64,000 nt of DNA from Rhizophagus clarus (Eukaryota; Glomeromycota; Glomeromycetes; Glomerales; Glomeraceae). Numbering within the stretch: the first letter of the stretch is position 1; each line of letters starts with the position of its first letter. Shown here piece by piece: positions 1 to 11,256 of the stretch. The notes below the pieces were generated by a model. It was not told the origin of the DNA. It saw only the letters and a list, made by a program, of their open reading frames with translations, and ran no database searches. The position numbers and the translations under genes are program-made. The DNA is taken from assembly GCA_015698045.1 (NCBI GenBank), contig BLAL01000270.1, positions 1-64,000 on the forward strand, written 5' to 3'.

Positions 1-367
1 ATATTTGAATATTATCATACGTTATTTAATGAATTAATATACCAGGTATTTTTTTTTTATATCCTGTTTCTCTCTACAGGTTTGGGAGAGGACATTTTTC
101 TTTCTTAATCTATCTTTTTTTTATTAGAAATCTAAAAACTCTGATCTGAGATGTGGTATTTTTATATGTAACTGATAAGATATGGACAGTCCAAACTTTA
201 AAAAAAATATCAATTGAATTCTTTGGGAAAAAAGCACAAAGTAAATTTTTCTATAATATTACGACTGTGATATCATGACTGCACTATATAAAAGGAAATT
301 TGGGTCACAACTTGAAAAGTTTTTTTAAACTTCATTACATAATTCCGAGATAGAGACACTAATGTAA

Positions 368-2460
368 CAAATTCTATCAATGCGCTGCAGGATAAAATCG
401 CAATGTAACATTAACAATTTTTTTTCCTGATCAATTATTGATCTAAATTTCATTTATTTATCGGCGACCACGATATTCATGTCAACTTTTTCAGATCATT
501 ACCCTAAGATTCCACCAATGTGCTGCAGATAAAGGATCTTTGCAGATAAAGAATACAACAGAACTGTTGACAAAATTTTTTTTTCCGATCAATTGTTTGA
601 GTCTAAATTCTCTGTTCATGTCCTGCGATCACCTTACATGTAACCGCAATTTTTCCATTTCCCAAATTCAACTCAATTTACTTTACATTGCACTAATATT
701 GCACTGTTAAATATTATATAATATTTTTTCTATTAAGATTAAAAGAATAGTTAATAATTTATTATCAATCCTAATTATTAAAATAAATATATAATATATT
801 AAACTTATGAAAAAATGTACTCTATTTAAGTATTAGGACAGCATAATATAGTACGTACAGTAATTCTTCAACCCCTGATTATTAACCATTAACAAATTTT
901 TCTCCTGATCAATTATCCAAAAATCCGTTTATGTCCTGCGATCACGATATTCACGTCAAATTTTTTCAGATTACCCCTGAATTCTATCAATGCGCTGCAG
1001 ATAAAAAATCAATGTAATCATTAAACAATTTTTTTCCGGTCAATTATTGATCTTAATTTCTATTTATTTATTGCGACCACGATATCATGCAAATTTTTCA
1101 GATCATTACCCTAGATTCCACAAATGTGCTGCAGATAAAGATCTTTTGCAGATAAAGAATCAACAGAACTGTTGACAAATTTTTTTCTGATCAATTTGTT
1201 GATCTAAATTTCTGTTCATGTCCTGCGATCACCTTACATGTAACCGCAATTTTTCCATTTCCCAAAATTTCATCAATTTACTGTATACATTGCACTAATA
1301 TTGTACTGTTAAATATTTAATATAATATTTTTTCTATTAAGATTAAAAGAATAGTTAATAATTTATTATCAATCCTAATTATTAAAATAAATATATAATA
1401 TATTAAACATATGAAAAATGTACTCTATTTAAGTATTAGAACAGCATAGTAATATAGTACGTACAGTATAATTCTTCAACCCTGATTATGTAAACATTAA
1501 CAAATTTTTTCTCCTGATCAATTATCCCGAAAATCCGTTTATGTCTTGCGATCACGATATTCATGTCAAATTTTTCAGATTACCCCTGAATTCTATCAAT
1601 GCGCTGCAGATAAAAATCAATGTAACCATTAATAATTTTTCCGATCAATTATTGATCTAAATTTCTATTTATTTATTGCGACCACGATATTCATGTCAAA
1701 TTTTCAGATCATTACCCTAGATTCCACCAATGTGCTGCAAATAAAGATCTTTTGCAGATAAAGAATCAACAGAACTGTTGACAAAATTTTTCCGACCAAT
1801 TTTTTTGATCTAAATTTCTATTTATGTCCTGCGATCACCTTACATGTAACCGCAATTTTTCCATTGCCCAAAATTTCATCAATGTACTGTAAACATTGCA
1901 TTAATATTGCACTGTTAAATATTTAATATAATATTTTTTCTATTTAGATTAGATTAAAAGAACAATCCTAATTATTAAAATAAATATATAATATATTAAA
2001 CATATAAAAAAATGTACTCTATTTAAGTATTAGGACAGCATAATATAGTACGTACAGTATAATTCTTCAACCCTGATTATGTAACCATTAACAAATTTTT
2101 TCTCCTGATCAATTATCCTGAAAATCCGTTTATGTCCTGCGATCACGATATTCATATAAAGTTTCTTTACTTGTAACCGTTAATATTGCTCGAAATTACC
2201 ATTAATGTTCTGTGGACAAAGAGCTAATATACCCATTAAGGATTTTCCCGATCAATTATTCCAATAATTTGAAAATTTTGTTGGCCAAATTTCCGTTTAT
2301 ATCCTACAGTTACGATACTCATATATAATTTCTTTACATGTAACCGTTAAGACGTCAAATTTTCCCAAAATTTTCGTCATAAAGAATCGATGTAACCATT
2401 AACAAATTCTTCCGATCAACTATCCAAGATTTAATGTAACCATGAACGTTTTTTTCGAGA
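368..2460. repeat. Higher-order tandem array, about 600 bp unit
   Basis: The stretch repeats with a period near 600 bp: the landmark 'tctatttaagtatta' recurs near 821, 1424 and 2018. Each unit is itself built of diverged subunits of about 150 bp, each beginning with a TGATCAATTATTGATC-like palindrome, then a 'tgcgatcac' or 'tgcgaccac' block and a 'gctgcagataaa' block. The last copy (about 2040-2460) is more diverged and runs into the promoter of the gene at 2659. No ORF of note. The first 367 bases hold only AT-rich sequence. Confidence 0.9.
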
Positions 2461-2530
2461 ATGCTAACCCAATTTCCTTTTATGTGCTGCGGTCACGATG
2501 TAATTTTTTCTTAATATTAGGAGAAATCTC

Positions 2531-2617
2531 TATAAATAAATAAAGATGATGCTGTATTCGTTTCGTCAGGAATCACCTATTTCTTTACGTGACGAATCAC
2601 CTATTTCTTTACGTTGC
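2531..2617 (+). promoter_or_regulatory. Putative promoter with TATA-like box and 24 bp direct repeat
   Basis: A TATAAATA string lies at 2531-2538, about 120 bp before the first ATG of the downstream gene. It is followed at about 2570-2617 by two tandem copies of a 24 bp unit (core 'aatcacctatttctttacgt'). Position and motif suggest a core promoter; the direct repeat could be a duplicated regulatory site. No functional evidence. Confidence 0.4.
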
Positions 2618-2658
2618 TACTAGCACAATACTGATAAGTACCATCTTGTTTGTTTATT

Positions 2659-4214
2659 ATGACTAAACGCAGAGGAGTAACAGAAAAAGGTAATAATATT
2701 ATATTTTTAATTTAAAATTTATATAGTAATTGCGCCTAATACTATTATAATGATACCTAAAAGACAAGGCAACAAAAGCTGCAAAGACTACAAAAACTAT
2801 TCGTACATATGTTGCCAACTCTTCACGTGATTATAATAAGGAAAGAGATGAAAGGAGAGAGGAAGGAAGTGAACATGAACAAGATAATTTACATGAACAA
2901 GATGTAGATATTGGAGAAGGTAATAATAGACAAGATGATGATATTGAAAGAATTATTTTGGGTAAATACGTTATAATAATTGTTTTATTATTCAATTGAA
3001 ATGATATTTCTGCGAATTTATTTAAAACTAAATTTACTTCGTTATAATGAAGATATGCTTCCAGAGCAAGAAGAAAGAAATATTGAAAAAGAAAGAAGAG
3101 AAAATGAGAAGAAAGAGATGGAGAGGAGAGATAAAGAGAGAAGAGAGAAAGAAAGAAGAGAGAAAGAGAGAAGAGAGAAAGAGAGAAGAGAGAGGGATAG
3201 GAGAGAGAAAGATAAAGAACAAGAAGAAAATGAAAATGATGAAAGCGGTAAAAACATAAAATCTGAACATAATTAATGAATATAATTTTATTCTCATTTA
3301 ATATTACTTCTAGAGAATGAAGAAGAAATTCCGGTTCAATTTGGCGCAATGACCAATCAATTGCAAATTTGCAATTGGTTGGTCTTACATCCAAGTGTAC
3401 TACATCTGGCAAACAAAATGCTTGATGCCTCGACGAAGCAGCCATCAACAAATTTGCCACTAACCACCTCGACTTCGTCACCATCTGACAACGTAAAATC
3501 CATTTCTTATTTTGGTTGTTACATTCTTACCAATTAAGAACAATCGTTATTACACAGAATTACTGATGTATTATGTATTATTGATATTATTACTGTTTAG
3601 GATAATTATCGTCTTATTGACGAAGAAATGAAATGCCTTTTTTTGCGAACTAGAAATCCGCCTGATCATGCGTTTGATAAAATAACACAAAAAATTTTTG
3701 GGCATGATGCTTATCAAAGCGTGGCGAAGTCAATTAACGAACAATATCATAAATCATTTTCCGACTATCGATATCAATTGAAAAATGTACTTTCAACATT
3801 AGTAAAAGAATTTCGACAAATTGTAGAAAGGTGATCAATACGTTCATATCGTTATGTTGTTGTTTTATTACAATGATTTAATGATTTAAATTTTTTTTCT
3901 ATTAAAGTGGATATACGGAAAGTTCAGATCCTACCGACGAGGAAGTAAACAATTTCATATCACGTGAGGTGGTTTTAAAGAGAATCTTAAGCCGATACGT
4001 TTCAGCCATCAATTTTACAAAATTATCGGAAACTTCACTAGATAAATTAATAGAATTTTCCAGAAAATGCTTCAAAATAGTCTGGGTTGAAACTGAAAGC
4101 GCAAATATCAAAGAAAAGGTTAAGGAGTTAGATGTTATTACAGAAGATCTAGAAATTCCTTCCCGTAGCGGAAGAAACATTGCTAGCTCTTTAAAACTCC
4201 ATCTTTTTTCATAA
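2659..4214 (+). CDS. Six-exon gene, charged-helix protein of unknown function (379 aa)
   Basis: Six exons joined by GT-AG introns give one uninterrupted frame: 2659-2689, 2764-2961, 3053-3247, 3314-3492, 3601-3830, 3908-4214; all phases agree and the total is 380 codons. The start is the first ATG (MTKRRGVTEK). Residues about 85-135 are an extremely charged run of KERREKERR repeats, probably a long single alpha helix or coiled coil. Residues 202-379 form a compact, mostly helical region beginning with DEEMKCLFLRTR (LFLRTR at 214-219), a motif also found in the gene at 8315-10148. No known domain is recognised. AATAAAG at about 4275 could serve as the polyadenylation signal. The product appears specific to this fungal lineage; the exon model is well supported, the function unknown. 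Confidence 0.8.
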
Positions 4215-4490
4215 ATACAGTACATATCACATAAAAGACTGTGATAACATTGATATGTTTTTTATTCCTTTATGATAATAAAGATTACAATATATCATAG
4301 CGCCACCACTCTGCTAATAATTCATGTGACCTGATTTCACATTGTACGTAGATTTTATTGATTTTTATTGTGCCGCGTTAACCATCTCTTTTTCTTCCCA
4401 ACTTGTTTACCATTTTTCGAAGCGAAATATAAAACCACATAGACTATAATAAATATTTTTATTTAATATTTTATTTAGTTAAATAACTAG

Positions 4491-4836
4491 TATAGCGTTT
4501 TAATCTTAGATAATGTATCTATACATAAAAGTCAGCATTTGCAGAATATTTGTGAGGAGAAAGGAATACGACTTGAGTTTTTGCCATCTTATTCTCCCGA
4601 TTATAATCCCGTAAGAATTTAATCTTCCATTATTTAAAAATTTATTGCTTACAGATCGAGCAAGCATTTTTTTATATTAAAAATTTTTTACGACAACATC
4701 GTGATTGGGTAGAATCTGTAGAAAATCCAGTAGACGCGTTAAATTTCAGTTGTATGACAATTAACAAAAATTTTGCTAAGGCGTGCTTTGAACATCTGGA
4801 TATTTATAAATTAAAATTAAATGTCAAAATTATTTG
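4491..4836 (+). pseudogene. Tc1/mariner-type (DDE_3) transposase, 3' remnant
   Basis: The C-terminal catalytic part of a Tc1/mariner-like transposase. After an AG at 4489-4490 the frame reads SVLILDNVSIHKSQHLQN, holding the second catalytic aspartate in LDNvsiH, and then LPSYSPDYNP up to 4610. A small GT-AG intron (4611-4654) splits the signature, which resumes as IEQAFFYIKNFLRQH and runs to a TGA at 4834-4836. The DxNPIE signature and spacing are typical of the family. The N-terminal helix-turn-helix and the first aspartate are not visible upstream (4215-4490 is AT-rich, with no ORF). This is a truncated copy without recognisable terminal repeats. Confidence 0.8.
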
Positions 4837-5170
4837 AACTTCAAAATTTATTGCTAAATAAAAGGAATTTATTATACAAATTAATAATTTTACTGAACTA
4901 AAAGTTATTGATCAGCATTTTTATAGTAAAGAAACAAACAATCTTAACAGAAACCTTAGATTTTTAAACAGCCATCAAATTACTGACTTCCATATTGAAC
5001 AATTTTTTTTTATATTTTCTGCAATATGAATTTAACATTATCATCATATCAATTTGGCATTCAAGATAATATTCAAAAAATGTCTTAATAAATTTTATTT
5101 AGTGCCAGTGTGATTGATAAAATGCATTATTATTTATTATTATTATAAAAAAATATCAAAACAAAAAAAG
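4837..5170. other. AT-rich intergenic stretch, nothing recognised
   Basis: Simple AT-rich sequence between the transposase remnant and the hairpin block. No ORF, repeat or RNA structure was recognised. Confidence 0.5.
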
Positions 5171-5174
5171 AACA

Positions 5175-5312
5175 CGCCATCAGGCGAACCAGAAACCTTT
5201 ACGCCACAAGGCGAACTAGAAAAAAAACTCGTCACCAGACAAACCAGGAAAAAAACCCGCCACCAGGCGGACCAAACAAACTACATAGAATAAAAAATTC
5301 GCCACCAAGGCG
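5175..5312. repeat. Five short GC hairpins (CGCC-loop-GGCG)
   Basis: Five copies of a small palindrome of the form CGCCAYCAGGCG lie at 5175-5186, 5202-5213, 5230-5241, 5258-5269 and 5300-5312, separated by A-rich spacers, mostly 27-28 bp apart. Four keep a full four-base-pair GC stem around a short loop; the third (CGTC...GACA) keeps three pairs. They stand out sharply from the AT-rich surroundings. They lie immediately downstream of the stop codon of the minus-strand zinc-knuckle gene, hence probably in its 3' UTR. Confidence 0.75.
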
Positions 5313-5337
5313 ACCAGAAATGAATTAAAAAAAAAAC

Positions 5338-6187
5338 CTATTCCTCAATTCTTCCAAAAAATTTGATTAAATCGGCCGGCTTTAAAAAATTCTTTTTAAA
5401 TGGAATAGGTACCTTTTCACCTTTTCGTAAATGGCAATCTTTTGACTCGTGCGGACTGACCCAACACCTGCAGCATCTTCCCCGGTAATTTTGCTGAATA
5501 TTCGGGCAGGTATTAAAACCATGCCTGTAATATTCACATAAGTAACACGAATCTTTATATGAGCCGATAGGCGCAATCCAATTTGTCCTGCTAGATAAAG
5601 CGACCCCCTCCAACGTGCATATAAAATTTAAATTTGAACTGGGAGCCGGGTTCGAAGAAATTGGCGGGTTCGAGGAAATTGGGGAGATCGAGGAAATTGG
5701 TGAGATCGATGAAATTAAAGTCGTTAAGGGAGTTATTGATGATGAGGTTACTGAAGAGTCTAAGGGTAGCGAAGAGCTTAAAGATGAAATTGAATCTGAC
5801 AAGGATCCGTATGTTGAGACCGGAGGAGAAGGAGAGGCAATAGCAGAGACATTAAGAGGAGAAGTAGAGACAATAGGAGGAGAGATAGTAGATGAAGCAG
5901 AAGTAAGTCGTTCTTATATTGTTAGTCAGTATCAAAACATACAGTATCAGTAACCTGATAGAGCCATATACAGCATCAATGCACCCAAAAAAACATAGTG
6001 TTAACTTACCTTGGAGTATTGTAATTAACATTTGAATTGTACTAGAATTATTCTTTATTGTTATAGAATGATTAACAGATATACTTAATATATCTTTAAT
6101 CGCGTTCGGGTTATCAATTATATAAAAATCATCGCTAACTTCATTATTATTGTCGATAATAGTAGTGTTATCAATGTTATCGGGCAT
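5338..6187 (-). CDS. Two-exon protein with two CCHC zinc knuckles (250 aa)
   Basis: Exon 1 is 6187-6010 and exon 2 is 5912-5338; donor GTAAG and acceptor AG join phase 1 to give 251 codons with no stop. The first 60 residues are Asn/Asp/Ile-rich, residues about 63-150 are low-complexity Ser/Thr/Pro with ISSISPISS repeats, and the C-terminus carries two consecutive CX2CX4HX4C zinc knuckles: CYLCEYYRHGFNTC (about 182-195) and CCRCWVSPHESKDC (about 206-219). Such knuckles bind single-stranded nucleic acid. They occur in cellular RNA-binding proteins and in retroelement gag proteins; no other part of a retroelement is seen nearby, so a host or orphan gene is the simpler reading. Intron choice is inferred from frame agreement. 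Confidence 0.65.
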
Positions 6188-6199
6188 ATTAAAATTAAG

Positions 6200-7140
6200 A
6201 CACGTTATTTTAAAAAGGAAGAGTATGAACTTTTTTTTTGATAAAACTTAAAGGTAGGAGGAGAAAATTCTTTTTTTTTTTTTGATAAAACGAAGTTCTT
6301 TCGGGTAGGAGGAGAAAATTTTTTTTTTTTAATCATATTTATTTAAAAAAAAAAGGATGTGGGAATAAGATTTTTTCTAAAATTTTTATTTCTTTTTTTT
6401 TAAAAAAAAAAATAGGAACGTGAAAATAAGTTATTAAGGGAAATCGTTATAAAACTTTATTTTTCTTGAAAAATTAGGGGTATTTATATATAACTAGCGA
6501 AGTGTTGGGCCTATCCTAAATGGGAAACATCATTCGAAAATCTCAGTATGGAATTGCTGGGCTTATTCTAAACAAGGCTTATCCTAGCACTGAGATGTTC
6601 CTGTTTAGTTGTCTAATTATGGATACCTTTTTATTTGAAAAGTTGTCGTCAATATTTGTTTAGTCACACACCATCAATTAAATTAATATACATTAGTAAT
6701 CTGCGCCGGAAAGACAACTAAAAAATAAATTCTTTTATATCAATATACATTATACATGACTTGCCGACCAATTATTCTATTAAACACCCGGGAAAGCGCC
6801 AGTGGGAAATTTGCACAACCACAAACTATAGCTTTACACAAAGCGATGATTGATGGTGAAATAAATATAGCCATATAATAAGTAAATCAATGGGACAATA
6901 AAACACAGCCTTAGATAGAAATAAAAAAGCATAATAATTAGAAAAAAAACAGAAAAAAAGATCTCTTTTTTGTAAGTACCAGCCAGTTTAATTAGTACAG
7001 TATAACCTGTTCTTCACGCCAAGTACAAACAATTTATCCAAATGAGATTAAATGATAATCTCAGTGCAAAACTGTGATTTTTATTGGTCTACAGAATTTG
7101 GTAAAATATGCAATATGCACATGTGTAATTAGCTAATTAG
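6200..7140. other. Intergenic, homopolymer-rich, two short duplicated blocks
   Basis: Long T and A runs dominate 6220-6420. A block of about 40 bp, 'gataaaac...ggtaggaggagaaaat' followed by a T run, occurs twice (about 6239 and 6283). The rest is AT-rich without a credible gene. Confidence 0.5.
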
Positions 7141-7204
7141 GAATTTAAAGCAATGCTACGATCATTTGACCAGAAGTTTTATACAGTATATGCGCATAAG
7201 ACCA

Positions 7205-7350
7205 GTTCAAGAATACCAAGTCATCGAAGGAAAGGGAAATGGATGCTTTCTTGGATAAGGCGCATAAGAAAAAGCATCAGTGATGAAATGAGAGAAGAGA
7301 AGCTTCAGCATGAATCATCTACTCAGATATTTCTAACTCGCAGAACCGTT
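7205..7350 (+). pseudogene. Possible fragment of a multicopy fungal family
   Basis: Two neighbouring short stretches in different frames look coding: KEREMDAFLDKAHKKKHQ and SDEMREEKLQHESS. They resemble, from memory, a conserved segment of a multicopy Rhizophagus protein family of unknown function. No start, no full ORF and no flanking exons could be identified, so this is at best a decayed fragment. Confidence 0.3.
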
Positions 7351-7454
7351 GCCTCTTTCTTTTTAAGATGTTCCTTTTCCATACATGATTCCCATTCTTT
7401 GATTTCTACTTTGTTTCTTCCCCGGAGATCGGTTGAGACAGAACTGAAATAATC

Positions 7455-7880
7455 AATGTAGAGCGAGTTTGATAAAAATCAATTGTAGAACAAGGGCTAA
7501 TACGTGAATTGTCTTCATCCATACCGCCTGAAGATACCGAAACTATCTTGTTTCTAACTTTGGCTTAATTCAAATCACTCGCTATCCTAGGAATCATTCC
7601 TTTCAGTTCAGTGCTTTAAATAATCTCTTTTTCCTAAAGAATTTATTTTTCGTTCTCATTACTAACGTATTTTGTATTCGTGTTTATATTAAAGTAAGTT
7701 GCTCTCTGTTTATAGGAGAGGTTAATTATTAATTATACGACTTAAGATGTTTGAGAAGGTTCAAGGAAAAGATAACTCGTAGTGTTATGATATCAATGCA
7801 AACAACTTTTTTTGCAGAAAAAGTTTTTTTTGGTAATAGGTATAACCACGATATAGAATTTTTAAAAAAAAGAAAAAAAT
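7455..7880. other. Intergenic, nothing recognised
   Basis: Moderately AT-rich sequence without a supported ORF, RNA or repeat. Confidence 0.45.
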
Positions 7881-7884
7881 TGAA

Positions 7885-8245
7885 AAAAAGATTAATTTTT
7901 ACTCGATAATCACAATGTCCGTCATTATATTAATCAAATTTTTTTCCTTAGAAAATCTATTGAGATCAATGGTAAAAAAGAAACTTATTTTCGAAATTAA
8001 TCGTAACAATGTGAGAAAAATATTAATTTTACTTGGCCATGATTTAATCACAATATCCATCATTATATTAATCATATTTTTTTTCCTTAAAAAAATCTGT
8101 ATCATATGATGTAATAAGATCAATGGCAAAAAGAATTTTTTTTCTTTTCGTAATTAACCATATTAATCATAGATATAATTACAATGCAAGAAAAAGATTA
8201 ATTTTTTTCGATCATGATGTGGTAAGATCAACGCAAAAAAAAAGG
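7885..8245 (+). repeat. About 120 bp tandem repeat upstream of the Gln/Pro gene
   Basis: Three diverged units, starting near 7885, 8010 and 8160, share 'aaaagattaattttt', 'gatcatgatgtggtaagatcaa' and 'attatattaatca' blocks. They fill the 430 bp before the ATG at 8315. A diverged single copy precedes the truncated paralogue at 11557, so the block travelled with the gene duplication and may include its promoter. Confidence 0.6.
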
Positions 8246-8314
8246 GGATAAAAAAAATTTTTTTTTTTTTTTATTCAATTATTTCTTTTTTTTTTATATT
8301 GAGATATCATTAAA

Positions 8315-10148
8315 ATGTCTTCTCAAGATCTTGATAAAGAACAAGAAATTCGTAAAAAAGGTTCTCTTATTAAACATTGGCAGCCATCGCAACCGCAATA
8401 TCAACAACCTCAGTCTCAATGGCCGCAACAACCTCAACAGCTGCAACAACCCCAATCTCAACAACCGCAACAACCTCAATCTCATCAACCGCAACAACCT
8501 CAATCTCAACAACCGCAACAATCTCAACCCCAAACTCTACTTCAGTGGCCACGACAACCTCAACAATTTCAATTTCAATGGCCGCAACCACCTCAATCTC
8601 AATGGCCTCAACAACCTCAACAATCTCAACCTCATCAATTTCAATGGTCGCAACCACCTCAATCTCAATGGCCTCAACAACCTCAACAATCTCAATTTCA
8701 ATGGCCGCAACCACCTCAATCTCAATAGCTTCAACAACCTCAACAATCTCAACCTCAATGGCCGCAACCACCTCTACCTCAATGGCCTCAACAACCTCAA
8801 CAACCTCAACAAAATCAGCAACGTCAATGGCCACATCATGAATACCAATGGTCGCAATCACCTTCTCAACAACCTCAACAATACTTACCTCAATTACCAC
8901 CTCAACCTCCTCAACAAATTGATGATGAAGAAAAAATAGGTGACCTATAATTGAAATTCATTATTCTTTCTTTTTGTGATATGAATAGTTCACTTACCTT
9001 GATATTTAATAATTGTAGACAAAATGCTAAAAGAGGAGTTCTTGAGAATTGAGGAAATAATAAATATATCTCCGGATCCCTATAAAACTAAGAAGAAAAT
9101 AGCGGATGAATTCGGCCTAATTTTACCCGATTATATCAATTTTATGACCGAGAAATACAGGAAAAGTCAAAGTCCCATATCAACAATAACATCACTGGAA
9201 TCCTCTCCGGCGACGTCACCACATTCCCCGCTGCGTTCTCCGCCTTTGAAGAGCCGCACTCCAATGTAAATATATATAGTAAATCTGTAATATTTATAAT
9301 TCATATGTTCTGAGCCCATTTATTTTTATTATAGGGATAATTTTGAACGACAACTCATAAATAACAATTTGGAGTTGCCGTCTCAATATTTTACTAGAGA
9401 ACGTCACTACCCCAGAAGTCCTTCCTCAAGACCCAACGTGAATGTTCCAGATAAATATACGGAACCTAAAACCAGTCGCGAATATAGTCAAAAACAGATA
9501 AGTGAAATATTAGAAAATAATTATAGTTCTCTCCCAAAATGGATCTTAGATATCATTTACGTTGAATTAAGAGCACTATTCCTTCGTACTCGACACCTTG
9601 ATCATTCTTCTAGAAATTCAATGATAGAAGATATAATTAGTAAATTATTTCCACATTTTTCTAAGAAGAAAGAAAACAAACAAAAAATTAGTTTTATGAG
9701 CAAACGTTTTCGAAAAGTTTTTGATGGATGGAGGAGCGAATTATGGTTGAATATAGGTTTCGCATATCAGAATAGTTGCACTAACGATAATATTTCCCAG
9801 TTAAAATCTAAAGTTTCAGTTTCAACTATATTTCGTCAGTGGTTGACATGTGTTTCAAATGAACTATCAGAAGAAATGGAAAGAGCGCTCCAAAATGTTA
9901 TTATTTACGGGATTAGATGTTTAAGTGAGGAGGTGGATGATGACAAGACAGCTCGTCGCAACTTTTTTATGGCAAATACAGATTTATACACAATAAATTT
10001 GGACTTTGCTTGTACTGATAAAATAGATGTTACAAGATCAATGGAGCTGTCTCATTATTACATAAGTGCTGCAAGGTCATTTCCCGAAGATGATGACGAA
10101 AAGAATGATAATGATGAAAGAGAGCAAAGAAAGCATAAAAAAAAGTAA
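8315..10148 (+). CDS. Three-exon gene with Gln/Pro-rich N-terminus, interrupted by one in-frame TAG
   Basis: Exons 8315-8939, 9019-9265 and 9335-10148 join in phase (562 codons). Residues 22-200 are an imperfect PQ/WPQQPQQ tandem repeat; the DNA repeat leaves all three frames largely open, producing spurious overlapping ORFs. In repeat unit 8720-8740 a TGG is changed to TAG (8726-8728, codon 138); otherwise the frame is intact to the lysine-rich C-terminus. Exon 2 carries a Ser/Pro-rich region (about 258-288). Exon 3 is helical and includes LRALFLRTR (LFLRTR about 372-377), matching the gene at 2659-4214, so the two are probably paralogues of a lineage-specific family. No known domain. The single stop suggests a very recent pseudogene, a sequencing difference or a polymorphism; the rest looks under constraint. 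Confidence 0.7.
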
Positions 10149-10228
10149 CTAAGAAGATTGAAAATTAAGGAGGCTAGTGAGAAGCGTTATTATAAATTTT
10201 ATATAATATATTTTTATTATGTATCATT

Positions 10229-10402
10229 TTACATTTTTATCACGTCCTTTATTTTTATATTTCTCCAAATGGAGAGGACATTGTAGCTGGAGCTGGTGGT
10301 AACGATAATACTTTAAGGTTCTGGAAGATTTTTAATACTCTAAGAACAAAAGGGATAGAAAATAAATATTCGTGGAAACTTGATGGTCTTATAATGTTAT
10401 AG
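10229..10402 (+). pseudogene. Cdc20/Cdh1-like C-terminal WD40 fragment
   Basis: In one frame the sequence reads HVLYFYISPNG, then a GAGG-NDNTLRFWKIFNTL block, to a TAG at 10400-10402. This matches the last WD40 blade of the anaphase-promoting-complex activators Cdc20/Fizzy and Cdh1 (family pattern RVLYLxMSPDG, then VTGAGDETLRFWNVF). Only this C-terminal segment is present, without earlier blades or a start, so it is a truncated gene copy. A two-residue insertion (GGND) relative to the family pattern supports decay. Confidence 0.65.
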
Positions 10403-11200
10403 CGCTTTGATTTTTTTATTCGATCAATAGTTTATAGTAAATATTTAGCATAGAAGAGCTATAATTTAGTAATTATACTTAACATTTACATTATTAATAC
10501 TTTTATTATTAACACTTTTAATCATAAATAAAGTTCATATCAATAATTTTGCTTAATATATATATAATTTATTCTTTGCTGAAATGTATTGAATTGTGTC
10601 CGAATAGTAAACATATCATGCAAATAATCGTCTACCGATCGTGGATCAATTTACCGATAAATCGTCACGAATTATTATTAAAGTCGTTCCGATTTTAAAA
10701 ATTTATTAACCATGTCGATAAAATTTAGTAAATGTATTGAATAGAATAATGTCTCTAATACATTTCAAATACTGTATATTAAAATATACATTCGTAAATA
10801 AAATGAGACTACTTTTACTGGACAAGGCAATTTTTTCAAGATATCATATGATACTTTTATGATATCATAAATGTACTTAAAATTCGAATTTTAATATGGT
10901 TGTAAAGACATTTTACATAATAAAAAATCATTTTGAAAACCACATTAGAACCCATTTCCGATGCTTACCAGAACATCATAAAATTTAAAACCATTTTATG
11001 ATAATTTTCACAATTTTGTAAAGATTGACAGAACATGATTAATATATTTTAAAATGCCAATAAATTATTTTATTATACGGCTAAATAATAATACATAAAC
11101 TACTAGTATAATTTACAAAATAGAAAAATTCCAAAGAAACGAACTGTTAGTAATAGTACATTAAAAAAAAAAAGATTTAAAAAAAAAAATGTTATAAAAT
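10403..11200. other. AT-rich intergenic stretch
   Basis: No ORF or RNA gene recognised. Around 10846-10870 a palindromic cluster of 'gatatcat' words occurs. Confidence 0.4.
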
Positions 11201-11206
11201 ACCCAC

Positions 11207-11256
11207 CGAAATCTACACCCCTGAGCTCCAGTTGAAATCCCATGCTTTGAACCTGT
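11207..11256 (-). other. Isolated exon-like block (minus strand)
   Basis: On the minus strand a 50 nt unique block is preceded by a polypyrimidine tract ending in TTTTTTTTAG and followed by GTGGGT, i.e. it has the form of a small exon. A second possible block of 14 nt precedes it in transcription order near 11324-11337 (TTTTAG...GTAAGAG). Similar units occur at 27555-27808. No reading frame of useful length, so the role is unknown. Confidence 0.3.

Noticed and set aside
5338-6187. Reading the zinc-knuckle gene as part of a retroelement
   Set aside because: No protease, reverse transcriptase, integrase or terminal repeats are seen near it.
7153-7452. 99 aa plus-strand ORF
   Set aside because: Only a small part looks coding and that part changes frame; the ORF as a whole is not credible.
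8331-8939. Asn/Leu-rich and Ser/Thr-rich ORFs overlapping the Gln/Pro exon, and its minus-strand shadows
   Set aside because: The CAACCT-type repeat leaves several frames open; only the PQ frame continues in phase into exons 2 and 3.
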